Positions 42,615 to 51,273 of a stretch of DNA of 61,383 nt are shown here, piece by piece. The position numbers and the translations under genes were made by a program. The stretch is from positions 1 through 61,383 of the forward strand of contig JBKGVB010000008.1 in NCBI GenBank assembly GCA_046462475.1, in the 5' to 3' direction. This DNA is from JASLCR01 sp046462475. Its GTDB lineage: Bacteria; Patescibacteriota; Saccharimonadia; Saccharimonadales; Saccharimonadaceae. Below the pieces are notes generated by a model. It worked only from the letters and a program-made list of their open reading frames with translations, searched no databases and was not told the DNA's origin. How positions within the stretch are numbered: the first letter of the stretch is position 1; every line of letters starts with the position of its first letter.

Positions 42615-43445
42615 ATGCGAACTCGTCAACAAGAAATAATTACCACCCTAGGTGTCCAGCCAGAGATAGATCCATCAGTAGAGATAGAACTTCGCACCCG
42701 CTTTCTCAGTGATTATCTGGCTCATACGGGTCTCAATGGGTTTGTACTGGGTATCTCAGGCGGTCAGGATTCACTCCTTGCCGGTATACTCGCCAAACGT
42801 GCGGTAGAGCTACGCCGCCAATCTGGTGAACATGCTGATTTTCATGCCATACTCCTTCCCTATGGAAGCCAGGCGGACCGAGAAGACGCTCTATATGCGT
42901 GTGAGGTCATCCAACCTGATTTTACCCATGATTTTGATATAAAACCGGGTGTTGATAGTATTGCGGCAAGTTTCGAGGCAGCGGAAGACCGACCAATGAG
43001 GGACTTTGATAAAGGTAATGTCAAAGCCCGCACACGGATGATTGCGCAATACGCCCTGGCCGGAGACCAAGGCCTTCTCGTTATTGGCACCGACCACGCC
43101 GCCGAAGGGGTAACTGGCTTCTTTACCAAATACGGTGACGGAGGTGCCGATATATTGCCCCTCTCGGGTCTCACGAAGCGCCAAGGCAAACAACTCCTTC
43201 GCGAGCTCGGCGCTCCAGAGCTGCTCATCACGAAACAACCAACCGCCGATCTTCTCGATGCCAAGCCTGGCCAGACCGATGAAAGCGAACTTGGGCTCAC
43301 TTACGAACAGATTGATGACTATCTTGAAGGCAAGGAAGTCGATGCCGCAGTAGCCGAAGCGCTCGAGCAGCGCTACATCGCTACAATGCATAAACGCTCC
43401 CTACCAGTTGCCTATAGTATTACCTCTGATGATATACTGAATTAA
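42615..43445 (+). CDS. nadE: NH3-dependent NAD+ synthetase
   Basis: NadE amidates NaAD to NAD. From ATG 42615 (SD GAAAGGA) it is 276 aa, the single-domain ammonia-using form. The PP-loop is LGISGGQDSLLAGILA. Other hallmarks are NVKARTRMIAQYALA, LVIGTDHAAEGVTGFFTKYG and the LPLSGLTKRQGKQLL region, followed by ADLLDAKPGQTDESELG. The glutaminase domain of the long form is absent. Start codons further upstream overlap operator 2 and are unlikely. The histidine phosphatase gene follows after 2 bp. Confidence 0.95.
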   Translation: MRTRQQEIITTLGVQPEIDPSVEIELRTRFLSDYLAHTGLNGFVLGISGGQDSLLAGILAKRAVELRRQSGEHADFHAILLPYGSQADREDALYACEVIQPDFTHDFDIKPGVDSIAASFEAAEDRPMRDFDKGNVKARTRMIAQYALAGDQGLLVIGTDHAAEGVTGFFTKYGDGGADILPLSGLTKRQGKQLLRELGAPELLITKQPTADLLDAKPGQTDESELGLTYEQIDDYLEGKEVDAAVAEALEQRYIATMHKRSLPVAYSITSDDILN

Positions 43446-43447
43446 AG

Positions 43448-44071
43448 ATGACTGAGCTTCTACTCGTACGCCACTGCCAAACAGAGAGTAATACTCGTCC
43501 TGAGTTTATTGGAGGACGTGACCATGACACACCACCAACTCCCCTTGGAACCCAGCAAGCAGCACGGCTTGGCGCATTTCTTCGCGCAACCGACCAGCAG
43601 TTTGATGCCGTATTTAGCTCTGGAGCTGTCAGAACAGACCATACCGGTGAAATTACGCTAAAAGCAGCTGGTTTATCACTAACCCATAGCATCCAGGTGG
43701 ACGAACGCCTTCATGAACTCAGCCAAGGTGACTACGAGGGGCGACTTCGAAATGAAGTGTATACCCCAGAGGTAATCACCCAGTATCGCCTCGAGGAACT
43801 TGATGGCCACCTCCCAACTTCCGAATCAATTCCCGAGGGTCAGCAGCGAATGTATGAATTTCTTATGGAAAAGCATCTCGCATATCCAGAAGGTACGCTG
43901 CTCGTATTTAGTCATGGGCTCGCGATTCGTGCACTCGTCGGTAAAATTCGTGGCTATACCAAGCCGGAGATCCTTAGCCTCGTTACACCAAATGTCAGCG
44001 TAACCAAAATTACTGTTGTCGATAGCGTCCCGACCGTCGACTACGTTGGCAAAACCGTCATCTCCGAGTAA
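43448..44071 (+). CDS. Histidine phosphatase superfamily protein (in the NAD operon)
   Basis: This 207 aa phosphoglycerate-mutase-like phosphatase has the catalytic His in LLLVRHCQTESNT, a variant of the usual RHG motif with Cys in place of Gly. The acid region is LHELSQGDYEGRL, and the second His is in LVFSHGLAIRALVGK. The substrate is unknown. Its position between nadE and nrtR, under the same operators, suggests a nucleotide or sugar-phosphate linked to NAD turnover. Confidence 0.85.
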   Translation: MTELLLVRHCQTESNTRPEFIGGRDHDTPPTPLGTQQAARLGAFLRATDQQFDAVFSSGAVRTDHTGEITLKAAGLSLTHSIQVDERLHELSQGDYEGRLRNEVYTPEVITQYRLEELDGHLPTSESIPEGQQRMYEFLMEKHLAYPEGTLLVFSHGLAIRALVGKIRGYTKPEILSLVTPNVSVTKITVVDSVPTVDYVGKTVISE

Positions 44072-44083
44072 ACTGGTTATTGT

Positions 44084-44761
44084 ATGAAATACACTGGTGA
44101 ATACATTCCCCCAACCCTCACTGTCGATGCTGTCATTTTCCAGATTAGCGAGGTGGGGCTGGAAGTGCTTTTGATAGAACGTGCAAACGAGCCTTTTAAA
44201 GGAGTTTGCGCACTCCCTGGTGGCTATAACGCACAAGGTGAAACTACAACCCACGCACTTCAACGCATCGTTAAGGAAAAAGCCGGCGTAGATACCGACA
44301 ATGATCTGAGTTATGTAGAGCAGCTCTATACCTTTGATACTGTTGATCGTGACCCACGGGGTCATGCCGTATCTGTAACTTACATGGGCTGCGGACGTGA
44401 CATTACCCCATCTGGCGGCAATTCAAACGCTACCTTTGCACCAGTAAATTCACTTCCCGAGCTCGCCTATGATCATGCGGCGATTATCCGCTATGCCCAC
44501 GAACGCCTAATCGCAAAGCTTGGGTATACGAATGCAGTTGCAGCCTTCCTGCCAAAAGCCTTCACACTTTCTCAGCTCCAGAGTGCATACGAAGCTATCT
44601 TTGGTCGTGAACTCGATAAACGCAACTTCCGCAAGAAGTTTCTTTCCCTTGAGCTTATTCACGAAACAGGCGATACATGGCGCGATGGCGCCCACCGCCC
44701 AGCGAAACTGTACGAATTTAACAGTCAGACACTTGAAACATTATCACGAAGCTTCGATTAG
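44084..44761 (+). CDS. nrtR: NrtR-type Nudix transcriptional regulator of NAD metabolism
   Basis: NrtR represses NAD synthesis genes and responds to ADP-ribose or related ligands. The 225 aa product has an N-terminal Nudix domain (residues 10-140) and a C-terminal winged helix (FTLSQLQSAYEAIFGRELDK, RNFRKKFLSLELI). The Nudix box at 46-69 reads GGYNAQGETTTHALQRIVKE then KAGV. The catalytic RExxEE is degraded to RIVKEK, as expected of a sensor rather than a hydrolase. It sits in the nadE operon, flanked by two pairs of matching palindromes. Its stop overlaps the convergent phosphatase gene by 4 bp. Confidence 0.92.
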   Translation: MKYTGEYIPPTLTVDAVIFQISEVGLEVLLIERANEPFKGVCALPGGYNAQGETTTHALQRIVKEKAGVDTDNDLSYVEQLYTFDTVDRDPRGHAVSVTYMGCGRDITPSGGNSNATFAPVNSLPELAYDHAAIIRYAHERLIAKLGYTNAVAAFLPKAFTLSQLQSAYEAIFGRELDKRNFRKKFLSLELIHETGDTWRDGAHRPAKLYEFNSQTLETLSRSFD

Positions 44762-45591
44762 GTTTGAACAAAATCCGGAAGCAACCGCTCCGATCGCTCA
44801 ACCTGCTGCAGAAGCTCAGCCCCACTATAGCGACGGCGCTCGGCAAGCTCTACCCAACGCCCTCCGTCGGGTGACTGCGATGGATTATCAGGGTAGGTAT
44901 AGCGTCGCCAGCGCATCTTGTCGCGCACATCACTAGGATCTTCGGGATTGACGCGCGTGTAATGGAGCAATGTGCAATTACGCAAGATATAATCAGGATT
45001 CTCATCGACCTCTTCCCATTCCTCCGGCATCATACGCTCGATACCGTAGCGTGCCACATTGATAAAATCTCCGTGAGATACTACCGCAACCCGACGATTG
45101 GCCTGTTCGCGGTGCAATGTGCCCTGAAAATCACGAAAACGGCCATAGACATCTGGCATACTCTCACCACCGTCGAGGCGAATGTACCAAGGGTTAGCTC
45201 GTTTCTCTGCGGCAGTCAGCGGGAACTGCGCACGCTGTTCGGCACGTGATACTTTTCCATAGACACCCCAACTTCTCTCTACGATACGGTCATCGACCGT
45301 CCACCCATCCAATGCCACACCGCCAATATATGCCGCGGTCTCACGAGTGCGCATAAAAGGGGAGACGTACAATGCATCAAACGACGCAAGTCCACCAAGT
45401 TCTCGTTCGATCACCTCGCGAGCCGTTTTTGCCTGCTCAATTCCTCGATCAGTTAGTCGCTGACGCCAGTCTGGGCGTGCAAATATCTTACCAGCTATCT
45501 CTATCGGCACATTATGATCATCACTTTTCTGTACCGTATTCGCTTCTGACTCACCGTGTCGGATAAAGAGTATGTCTCGTGGCATCGTCAT
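44758..45591 (-). CDS. Histidine phosphatase superfamily protein, second copy
   Basis: The 277 aa protein has the catalytic His in ILFIRHGESEANTV, the acid/Arg region in VSPFMRTRETAAYIGG, the EVERSWG-like VERSWGVYGKVS motif and the second His in VAVVSHGDFINVARYGIE. It is longer than the copy at 43448, with an Arg/Trp-rich C-terminal extension (KMRWRRYTYPDNPSQSPDGG). An AAGGAG SD lies 7 nt before ATG 45591. It is divergent from pncA and shares the operator pair. The substrate is unknown. Confidence 0.87.
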   Translation of the reverse strand: MTMPRDILFIRHGESEANTVQKSDDHNVPIEIAGKIFARPDWRQRLTDRGIEQAKTAREVIERELGGLASFDALYVSPFMRTRETAAYIGGVALDGWTVDDRIVERSWGVYGKVSRAEQRAQFPLTAAEKRANPWYIRLDGGESMPDVYGRFRDFQGTLHREQANRRVAVVSHGDFINVARYGIERMMPEEWEEVDENPDYILRNCTLLHYTRVNPEDPSDVRDKMRWRRYTYPDNPSQSPDGGRWVELAERRRYSGAELLQQVERSERLLPDFVQT

Positions 45592-45624
45592 GGGTTTTCT
45601 CCTTGCATGTATTATTTCTATGGA

Positions 45625-45645
45625 ATAGTGTTGACTTTACACTAA
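45625..45645. promoter_or_regulatory. Putative NrtR operator 3 (phosphatase/pncA)
   Basis: ATAGTGT-N7-ACACTAA is nearly identical to operator 1 in its core, including TGACT in the spacer. It overlaps the -35 of the pncA promoter (TTGACT 45631-45636, 17 bp, TACCAT 45654-45659). Confidence 0.82.
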
Positions 45646-45668
45646 CTACAGTTTACCATAGAGACTAG

Positions 45669-45689
45669 AAAGTGTAAATAATACACTTA
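45669..45689. promoter_or_regulatory. Putative NrtR operator 4 (phosphatase/pncA)
   Basis: AAAGTGT-N7-ACACTTA has perfect AAGTGT/ACACTT arms and the same 7-nt spacer. It covers the start region of pncA transcription. On the minus strand it includes a TTTACA that, with TAAACT 17 bp on, could be the phosphatase promoter. Confidence 0.72.
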
Positions 45690-45706
45690 TAACGAAAGGA
45701 GCCTTT

Positions 45707-46330
45707 ATGAAAACCCCCGAACAACCACGAAACGTCCTCGTTGCCGTTGACGTGCAAAACGATTTTATTACTGGCAGTCTTGCAGTCGCCGAAGGAGATC
45801 AGATAGTAGCTCCTCTAAATGAAGTTGCCGAAGCTGTGCGAGATACCGACGGACAAGTAATCTTTACCCGAGACTGGCACCCTGCTTCAACACCCCACTT
45901 TGACACCTGGCCCGTCCACTGCGTAGCTGAAACCGAAGGCGCAGAGTTCTATCCAGAGCTCGACATTAGAGCAACAGACACTGTCGTCTCAAAGGGCATG
46001 GAACAAACCGATGGCTATTCTGGCTGGGAGGGTATATCAGACCAAGGCGAAACACTCGAAGAACTCATTGCTCCAAAAACTCCTGAAGAAAAAGTGCGTA
46101 TTTTCATCGGCGGCCTTGCAACCGATTATTGCGTTCAGGCAACAGCGCTCGATATCGCCGCCCGCTTCGATACCGACGAACGAGTTGCTATGTACCTGCT
46201 ACGAGATGCAATTCGTGCCGTTGGTTTGCAGCCAGACGATGAACACCGCGCTATGGACGCGATGCGCGATGCCAAGCTTATCGCCGTTTCAGCTCGAGAA
46301 GCAAAAGCAATGATTGAAGGGAGAAATTAA
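45707..46330 (+). CDS. pncA: Nicotinamidase
   Basis: PncA hydrolyses nicotinamide to nicotinate. The 207 aa product has the isochorismatase-like triad: Asp15 in VAVDVQNDF, Lys96 in VVSKGMEQ and Cys142 in GGLATDYCVQATA. Metal-site residues are in FTRDWHPASTPHF and WPVHC. An AAAGGAG SD precedes ATG 45707. It is followed by pncB after one base, so both steps of nicotinamide salvage to NaMN are co-expressed under operators 3 and 4. Confidence 0.95.
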   Translation: MKTPEQPRNVLVAVDVQNDFITGSLAVAEGDQIVAPLNEVAEAVRDTDGQVIFTRDWHPASTPHFDTWPVHCVAETEGAEFYPELDIRATDTVVSKGMEQTDGYSGWEGISDQGETLEELIAPKTPEEKVRIFIGGLATDYCVQATALDIAARFDTDERVAMYLLRDAIRAVGLQPDDEHRAMDAMRDAKLIAVSAREAKAMIEGRN

Positions 46331-46331
46331 G

Positions 46332-47567
46332 ATGAGCGAACAACATCTTTCTCGCGGCCTCGACTACTATAAAGCAACTATGGGTCAACTAGAATTTCAG
46401 CAATATCCTGATGCCGAAGTGACGTTTGGACTAAAAAACCGATCTGATTCACTTCTCTCCGAATACGTCTCGCCCGAAGCATTGCAGCAACGTCTCGATC
46501 AGCTGCAAAATGGCTGGCAACCCGAGGAGCTCGCCTACCTCGCCAGTTTACAGAATCAAGATGGCACAGCCCAATTCTCAGAGGACTACCTCGATTTCCT
46601 AGCCAATAATCCCTTGCCACCAACCAGCGTTACCCTGGATGAACGTGGTGACCTAGCCGTCACTACCACGGGAAAATGGCCCCTTGTCACCTTCTGGGAA
46701 ACCGTCGTCATGAGCGAACTCAATGAATTGTATTTCAAGAACAAGCTGAAAGAAGAAGGCAGCTCACTCGCCGGGCTCTACCAAGAAGGCGACCGGCGAC
46801 TAGATGAAAAAATCGCACTACTAAAATCCCGCCCCGACATTAAATTCTCAGATTTTGGTACGCGCCGTAGGTTTAGCTACGAATGGCAGAGGCATGTCAT
46901 CGAACGTATCGCCCAGGAATTACCAGAGAATTTCCTTGGCACCTCAAATATTTATCTGGCTCATGAGCTGAATCTAAAGCCTATCGGCACCTTTGCTCAT
47001 GAATTACCGATGGTATACGCAGCGCTTGCAGACCAACACGGCGAAAATCCGCTCGACGGCCACAACCGAGTATTACAAGATTGGCAAACTCTTTACAAAG
47101 GCGACCTCTCGACTGCCCTCACTGATACTTTTACGAGCGATTTTTTCTTCGTCGACTTCACTCAGGAGCAGGCTGAAAACTGGCAGGCCCTGCGACATGA
47201 TTCAGGAGACCCGATTGAATTTGGAGAAAAAGTAATCGACTTCTACATCGGCCACGGTATCGATCCGCACCAAAAGACGATTGTTTTTAGCGACGGACTC
47301 GATCTCGATACTATCGTCCGGCTTGCGGATACTTTCAAAAATCGTATCAATGTCATGTTTGGCTGGGGCACAACTCTTACCAATGATCTTGGCGTTAAAG
47401 CGAACAATTTTGTCATGAAGGCAGTGCAGGCAAACAATACTTCAACTGTTAAGCTAAGTGATGCTGAAGGAAAGCATACCGGCTCGCCAGACAAGATCGA
47501 ACTATACAAAGAAAAGGTTGCCGAAGCACTGGCTTTGGCCGCTATGAAAGAAACAATGCTGGTATGA
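46332..47567 (+). CDS. pncB: Nicotinate phosphoribosyltransferase
   Basis: PncB makes NaMN from nicotinate, PRPP and ATP. From ATG 46332 it is 411 aa. It has the N-terminal YYKATMGQLEFQQYPDAEVT, SDFGTRRRFSYEWQ with the nicotinate/PRPP site residues, a GTFAHELPMVYAA segment with the conserved His, RHDSGDPIEFGEK, and the phosphate-binding MFGWGTTLTNDLG. The pncA stop precedes it by one base with an AGGGAG SD overlapping that stop. It overlaps the Nudix-kinase gene by 4 bp. Confidence 0.95.
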   Translation: MSEQHLSRGLDYYKATMGQLEFQQYPDAEVTFGLKNRSDSLLSEYVSPEALQQRLDQLQNGWQPEELAYLASLQNQDGTAQFSEDYLDFLANNPLPPTSVTLDERGDLAVTTTGKWPLVTFWETVVMSELNELYFKNKLKEEGSSLAGLYQEGDRRLDEKIALLKSRPDIKFSDFGTRRRFSYEWQRHVIERIAQELPENFLGTSNIYLAHELNLKPIGTFAHELPMVYAALADQHGENPLDGHNRVLQDWQTLYKGDLSTALTDTFTSDFFFVDFTQEQAENWQALRHDSGDPIEFGEKVIDFYIGHGIDPHQKTIVFSDGLDLDTIVRLADTFKNRINVMFGWGTTLTNDLGVKANNFVMKAVQANNTSTVKLSDAEGKHTGSPDKIELYKEKVAEALALAAMKETMLV

Positions 47568-48916
47568 GCGAGCTTCTGAATGATACAAAACGTGAACTAT
47601 GGTATGACGGCCCCAACTATACTGCCGATGCGGTTATTATCGACCCCACTGCGGCAAAACTTCTCTTAATTAAACGTAAAGATGGAGGTGGATGGGCATT
47701 GCCGGGTGGATTTATCGATAAGATCGACCGCTCTGGCTACCATGCGGCCATCCGTGAGGCAGAGGAGGAAGCATCAATACATGTTGGTGGGTATGCGCCT
47801 TGTATCTTCAAAGGTATCGTTGATGATCCGCGAAACTCGGAGGAAGCTTGGATTGAGACAGAAGCGTTCCTCTTTCGCACTTCAAGTGACACTTCCGTAA
47901 GTGCCAGCGATGATGCTACAGATGCATGCTGGCATAACCTTGCGTCATTGCCGCCGCTTTATGCTTCGCATCAGACTATCATTGAGCGTGCGCTCGATGC
48001 GCTCGATGGTCAATGTCTTATAGAGGCCTTCACGGCACCCGACACTTTCACAAGAGTGCATGGTGGTCATATGGAATATGAAAAATCTATATTTGAGAAG
48101 AACGACCAAGCAGTATTTTGCAAGCAGCATAATGAAGAAAATTTCAGTGATCCCGAGAAGTCAGAACATTCACTTTTATACCTGCAAAAAGAAGCGGCAA
48201 TCTTATCACACCTTCGTACCCATAGCTTTTCGGCTATCCCCGACCATTCGGTACTGCATGTTGACACGCTTGCTATGACGGCACTCTCGCCAGACAAAGG
48301 CTGGCACTGGAAAGCAGATCAAGACTCACTGCAATCTTACATTCATGATGCACTGCAAGCATTCGAACAACTCGAACAGGTTGCTCCACCGCTCGACACA
48401 TTTCCTATCGAAGCGTCGTACGAAACATTTCGACGAGAAGGCTGGCAAGCGATCGATGAGCTTACTCTAGAAAATCTTATCTCTCGGCTCGCTGATTTTA
48501 CACCACGGCTACACGATCAAACGAGACACTCGGCGCAGGCTATCTTTGATGATCTTCAAGAATTACAGAGACGCGCCCATCTGCCCTACACCCCCAGGGA
48601 CCTTGTATTCTGCCATCATGACGTCCGACAATCTAACATTGCTTGGCACCCGACTCAGTCAGCAAAATTAGTCGATTGGAGCTGGGCCGGATATGGCGAG
48701 CCGGGAAGTGATATCACAACCTTACTTATTGATCTTCACAAAAGTGGTCACGATATCTCACCGCATCTTCATCTCATCAACCCCAATCATTGCCTCACCC
48801 TTATTGGATTTTGGCTAGCTCACAGCACATGGCCATATCGAGGTGACGATACAGTACGGTTTCAGCAATTCACTTCCGCAATAAGTGCATATGAGCTATA
48901 CAAACTACTTGTTTGA
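47564..48916 (+). CDS. Nudix hydrolase fused to an aminoglycoside-phosphotransferase-like kinase domain
   Basis: This is a 450 aa two-domain protein. Residues 15-150 form a Nudix domain (box at about 48-72: GGFIDKIDRSGYHAAIREAE, EEAS) with REAEEE intact and a one-residue insertion, so hydrolysis is likely. Residues about 165-450 form an APH/choline-kinase fold with the Brenner-type motif FCHHDVRQSN (Asp353, Asn358) and a metal motif LVDWSWAGYGEPGSD (Asp371). ATP-binding residues in the N-lobe are less clear. It is coupled to pncB by a 4-bp overlap and falls under the NrtR operators. Plausible substrates are ADP-ribose for the Nudix part and a riboside or sugar for the kinase, which is inference. 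Confidence 0.82.
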   Translation: MSELLNDTKRELWYDGPNYTADAVIIDPTAAKLLLIKRKDGGGWALPGGFIDKIDRSGYHAAIREAEEEASIHVGGYAPCIFKGIVDDPRNSEEAWIETEAFLFRTSSDTSVSASDDATDACWHNLASLPPLYASHQTIIERALDALDGQCLIEAFTAPDTFTRVHGGHMEYEKSIFEKNDQAVFCKQHNEENFSDPEKSEHSLLYLQKEAAILSHLRTHSFSAIPDHSVLHVDTLAMTALSPDKGWHWKADQDSLQSYIHDALQAFEQLEQVAPPLDTFPIEASYETFRREGWQAIDELTLENLISRLADFTPRLHDQTRHSAQAIFDDLQELQRRAHLPYTPRDLVFCHHDVRQSNIAWHPTQSAKLVDWSWAGYGEPGSDITTLLIDLHKSGHDISPHLHLINPNHCLTLIGFWLAHSTWPYRGDDTVRFQQFTSAISAYELYKLLV

Positions 48917-50401
48917 CGAAGCTCGTTTTGCGCCTGGATCTGGGATATGCTGGTATAGCTTCGGGAACATGACGCCATCTAGTGGCACGATAACTCCTGT
49001 CTCGAAGGTCTTATGAATTTTCTCGGCAGTCTCAGGAAGGAATGGCACGAGAAGGTCACCAATCTGCAAAAGATTACCGACGCAGTGTGCCAAAATCTCT
49101 GTGAGGTGGCCTTCAGCATCTGGATCTTTCTCCTTATTTTTAGCCACTTCCCATGGTTTCACATCGTCAATATATTGATTCAAGCCACGAACCATTACCC
49201 ATACCTGATCGAGTGCTTTATCAAAAGCTAATTTATCCATTGCCGTACGGTAAAGCTGCATGTCATGCTCGCCAAGCGGTGCATCGCCAATAACACCCGC
49301 CTGATATTTCACTACCATATTTGCCACACGTGAGACGAGATTGCCCAGGTCGTTTGCAAGTTCAGTATTATACGCCGTCTCGAACCGCTCCCATGTAAAG
49401 TCGCCGTCGTCTTGTGTCGGGATATGACGTGAGAAATAATAACGAAACGCATCGAGCCCGTATTGGTCAATAATTTCATTAGGATCGACGACATTGCCGA
49501 CTGTCTTGCTCATCTTGGCGCCACCAACGTTTACGAACCCATGAACGAGCAGCTTCTTAGGGAGACTGAGACCTAGTCCAAGCAGCATCGCAGGCCAAAT
49601 ACCAGCATGGAACCTTAGAATATCCTTGCCTACCACCTGTATATCAGCAGGCCAATAATCTTTCCAAGCATCATTATCCGGGTAGCCAAGCACCGTAATA
49701 TAATTTGCAAGCGCATCAAGCCAGACATACATAATCTGATCTGGATCGCCCGGCACTTCCACGCCCCAAGTAAGCGACTTTTTCGGACGGGAGATTGAGA
49801 CATCCTTTACACCATCTTTAATCAACTCAAGAAATTCTTTCTTACGGAATTCCGGCACGATCTGCATTTTGTTTGTTTCAATTGCTGAACGAATCTGTTC
49901 AGTAAATTCACTAGCCCGCAGGAAATAATTCTCCTCGGAGACACGTTCGTATGGCGCCTGATGGTCTGGGCATATTCCATTTGTATCCGCTACTTCTTTT
50001 TCTGTGAAGAATGCTTCGTGCCCCATGCAGTACCAGCCTTCGTAAGTATCCTTGTAGATATACGGCTTGAGTTGATTCCAGATGTACTGCACAGCCCCTC
50101 GATGATGTCCATCTGTCGTACGTATAAAATCAGTATAGCTTGCGCCAACCTTTTTCATCAGCACCTCAAAGTTGCCATACATTTTATCGGTATACGCTTG
50201 AGGAGTGAGTCCTTCTGTGGCTGCTTTAGCGGCAATCTTATTACCGTGTTCATCGGTACCTACCTGAAAACGTACTTCTTTGCCATTTTGCCTTTGATAT
50301 CGTGCCCAGATATCAGCTAACAGATAATCAAGCGCATTGCCAATATGAGGTATGCCATTAACATACGGAATTGCAGTCGTGATGTAGAGTTTCTTTGCCA
50401 T
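48905..50401 (-). CDS. metG: Methionyl-tRNA synthetase
   Basis: MetRS is a class I synthetase. The 498 aa product has the HIGH-type motif TAIPYVNGIPHIGNALDYLL, the KMSKS variant GGAKMSKTVGN, FHAGIWPAMLLGLG, and an anticodon-binding helical domain. The connective peptide has a single Cys (GICPDHQAPYERV), so the zinc knuckle appears lost. No C-terminal EMAP-like tRNA-binding domain is present. TATACT is 8 nt before ATG 50401, so it is leaderless. Its stop overlaps the convergent Nudix-kinase gene by 12 bp. Confidence 0.95.
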   Translation of the reverse strand: MAKKLYITTAIPYVNGIPHIGNALDYLLADIWARYQRQNGKEVRFQVGTDEHGNKIAAKAATEGLTPQAYTDKMYGNFEVLMKKVGASYTDFIRTTDGHHRGAVQYIWNQLKPYIYKDTYEGWYCMGHEAFFTEKEVADTNGICPDHQAPYERVSEENYFLRASEFTEQIRSAIETNKMQIVPEFRKKEFLELIKDGVKDVSISRPKKSLTWGVEVPGDPDQIMYVWLDALANYITVLGYPDNDAWKDYWPADIQVVGKDILRFHAGIWPAMLLGLGLSLPKKLLVHGFVNVGGAKMSKTVGNVVDPNEIIDQYGLDAFRYYFSRHIPTQDDGDFTWERFETAYNTELANDLGNLVSRVANMVVKYQAGVIGDAPLGEHDMQLYRTAMDKLAFDKALDQVWVMVRGLNQYIDDVKPWEVAKNKEKDPDAEGHLTEILAHCVGNLLQIGDLLVPFLPETAEKIHKTFETGVIVPLDGVMFPKLYQHIPDPGAKRASSNK

Positions 50402-50422
50402 TACCCTTTAGTATAACAGAGG

Positions 50423-51151
50423 TTATTTTTTCATCATAGCAAGAACCGCGAAGCGACCAGTCGTATCGCCACGAAAATGTGAAAAATAATGCTCATCCGT
50501 TGCCGTGTCAATCGACGAACGGTAAATATTCTGCGCCAAGACACCAGCCTGTACTGCAAGCCGGGCATTGAACCCCGCAAGATCAAGATATATCTTACCT
50601 TCTCGCACCACAGCGAATGCCCGCCAGTCAGCATCGTCGGCATGATCGAAGTATTCCATAGCATATGAGTCCTTACTCACACTTGGCGCCATCCACACAA
50701 CGAGATCACGAGGTACGCTTCCCTTTCTGGCAAAGAATTCTATCGTTTTTCTCATCGTCTTTGCGATTGAAGCATGACGCCCTAGATGTGCGAGTGCAAT
50801 CGCACGGCGTACAGGATCGTATATCACCGTACCGACACAGTCGGCAATCGGCAAAAAGAGACCAACTCCCGGCGTTTCGGTATAAAGCACATCGGCAAAT
50901 ACACCTTCCACGTTAGGCTCTACGACCTCCCTTATCATGTCGAATTGCATGTCGCCCGTGTAGCTAATGATTTGATAAACACAGTCTGCAAAGCTACTGT
51001 CCACTTGATCGCAGAACTTCTGGCGATTTGCCACGATTCTTTCATCATGACGACTAGCAAGAGTACGATCAAGCATTGTACCATCTTCCCTTGAAGAGAC
51101 ATGCACGCTAACATTGGACGGAAAACAGGTTGGCTGGTCGGCTGCTATCAC
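50423..51151 (-). CDS. YfiH/PgeF-like purine nucleoside phosphorylase family protein, divergent
   Basis: The 242 aa protein belongs to the former laccase-domain family. Segments DVLYTETPGVGLFLPIADCV and GTVIYDPVRRAIALAHLGRH match the usual ADC...H-GWRG region, but the Gly-Trp-Arg is replaced by LGRHAS. The ending HYFSHFRGDTTGRFAVLAMM matches the family FFSYRRD-type end. Family members act as purine nucleoside phosphorylases or as proofreaders of peptidoglycan precursors. The start is GTG 51151, 7 nt after TACAAT. metG follows after 21 bp. Confidence 0.75.
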   Translation of the reverse strand: MIAADQPTCFPSNVSVHVSSREDGTMLDRTLASRHDERIVANRQKFCDQVDSSFADCVYQIISYTGDMQFDMIREVVEPNVEGVFADVLYTETPGVGLFLPIADCVGTVIYDPVRRAIALAHLGRHASIAKTMRKTIEFFARKGSVPRDLVVWMAPSVSKDSYAMEYFDHADDADWRAFAVVREGKIYLDLAGFNARLAVQAGVLAQNIYRSSIDTATDEHYFSHFRGDTTGRFAVLAMMKK

Positions 51152-51166
51152 GTATATTATTGTATC

Positions 51167-51194
51167 AAAATAAAAAAACTCCCCACGACGGGAG
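51167..51194 (-). terminator. Terminator of the GC-rich gene at 51274
   Basis: On the minus strand CTCCC and GGGAG pair around a 6-nt loop, followed by TTTTTTTATTTT. It directly abuts the -10 of the next gene (51159-51164). Confidence 0.85.
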
Positions 51195-51273
51195 AGGCGG
51201 AGAGCTGGTTGCTCTTCATCGCCCCTCCCATCGCAGGGTACCTCAAGCCATCCTGAGATGACCGATCATCCGA

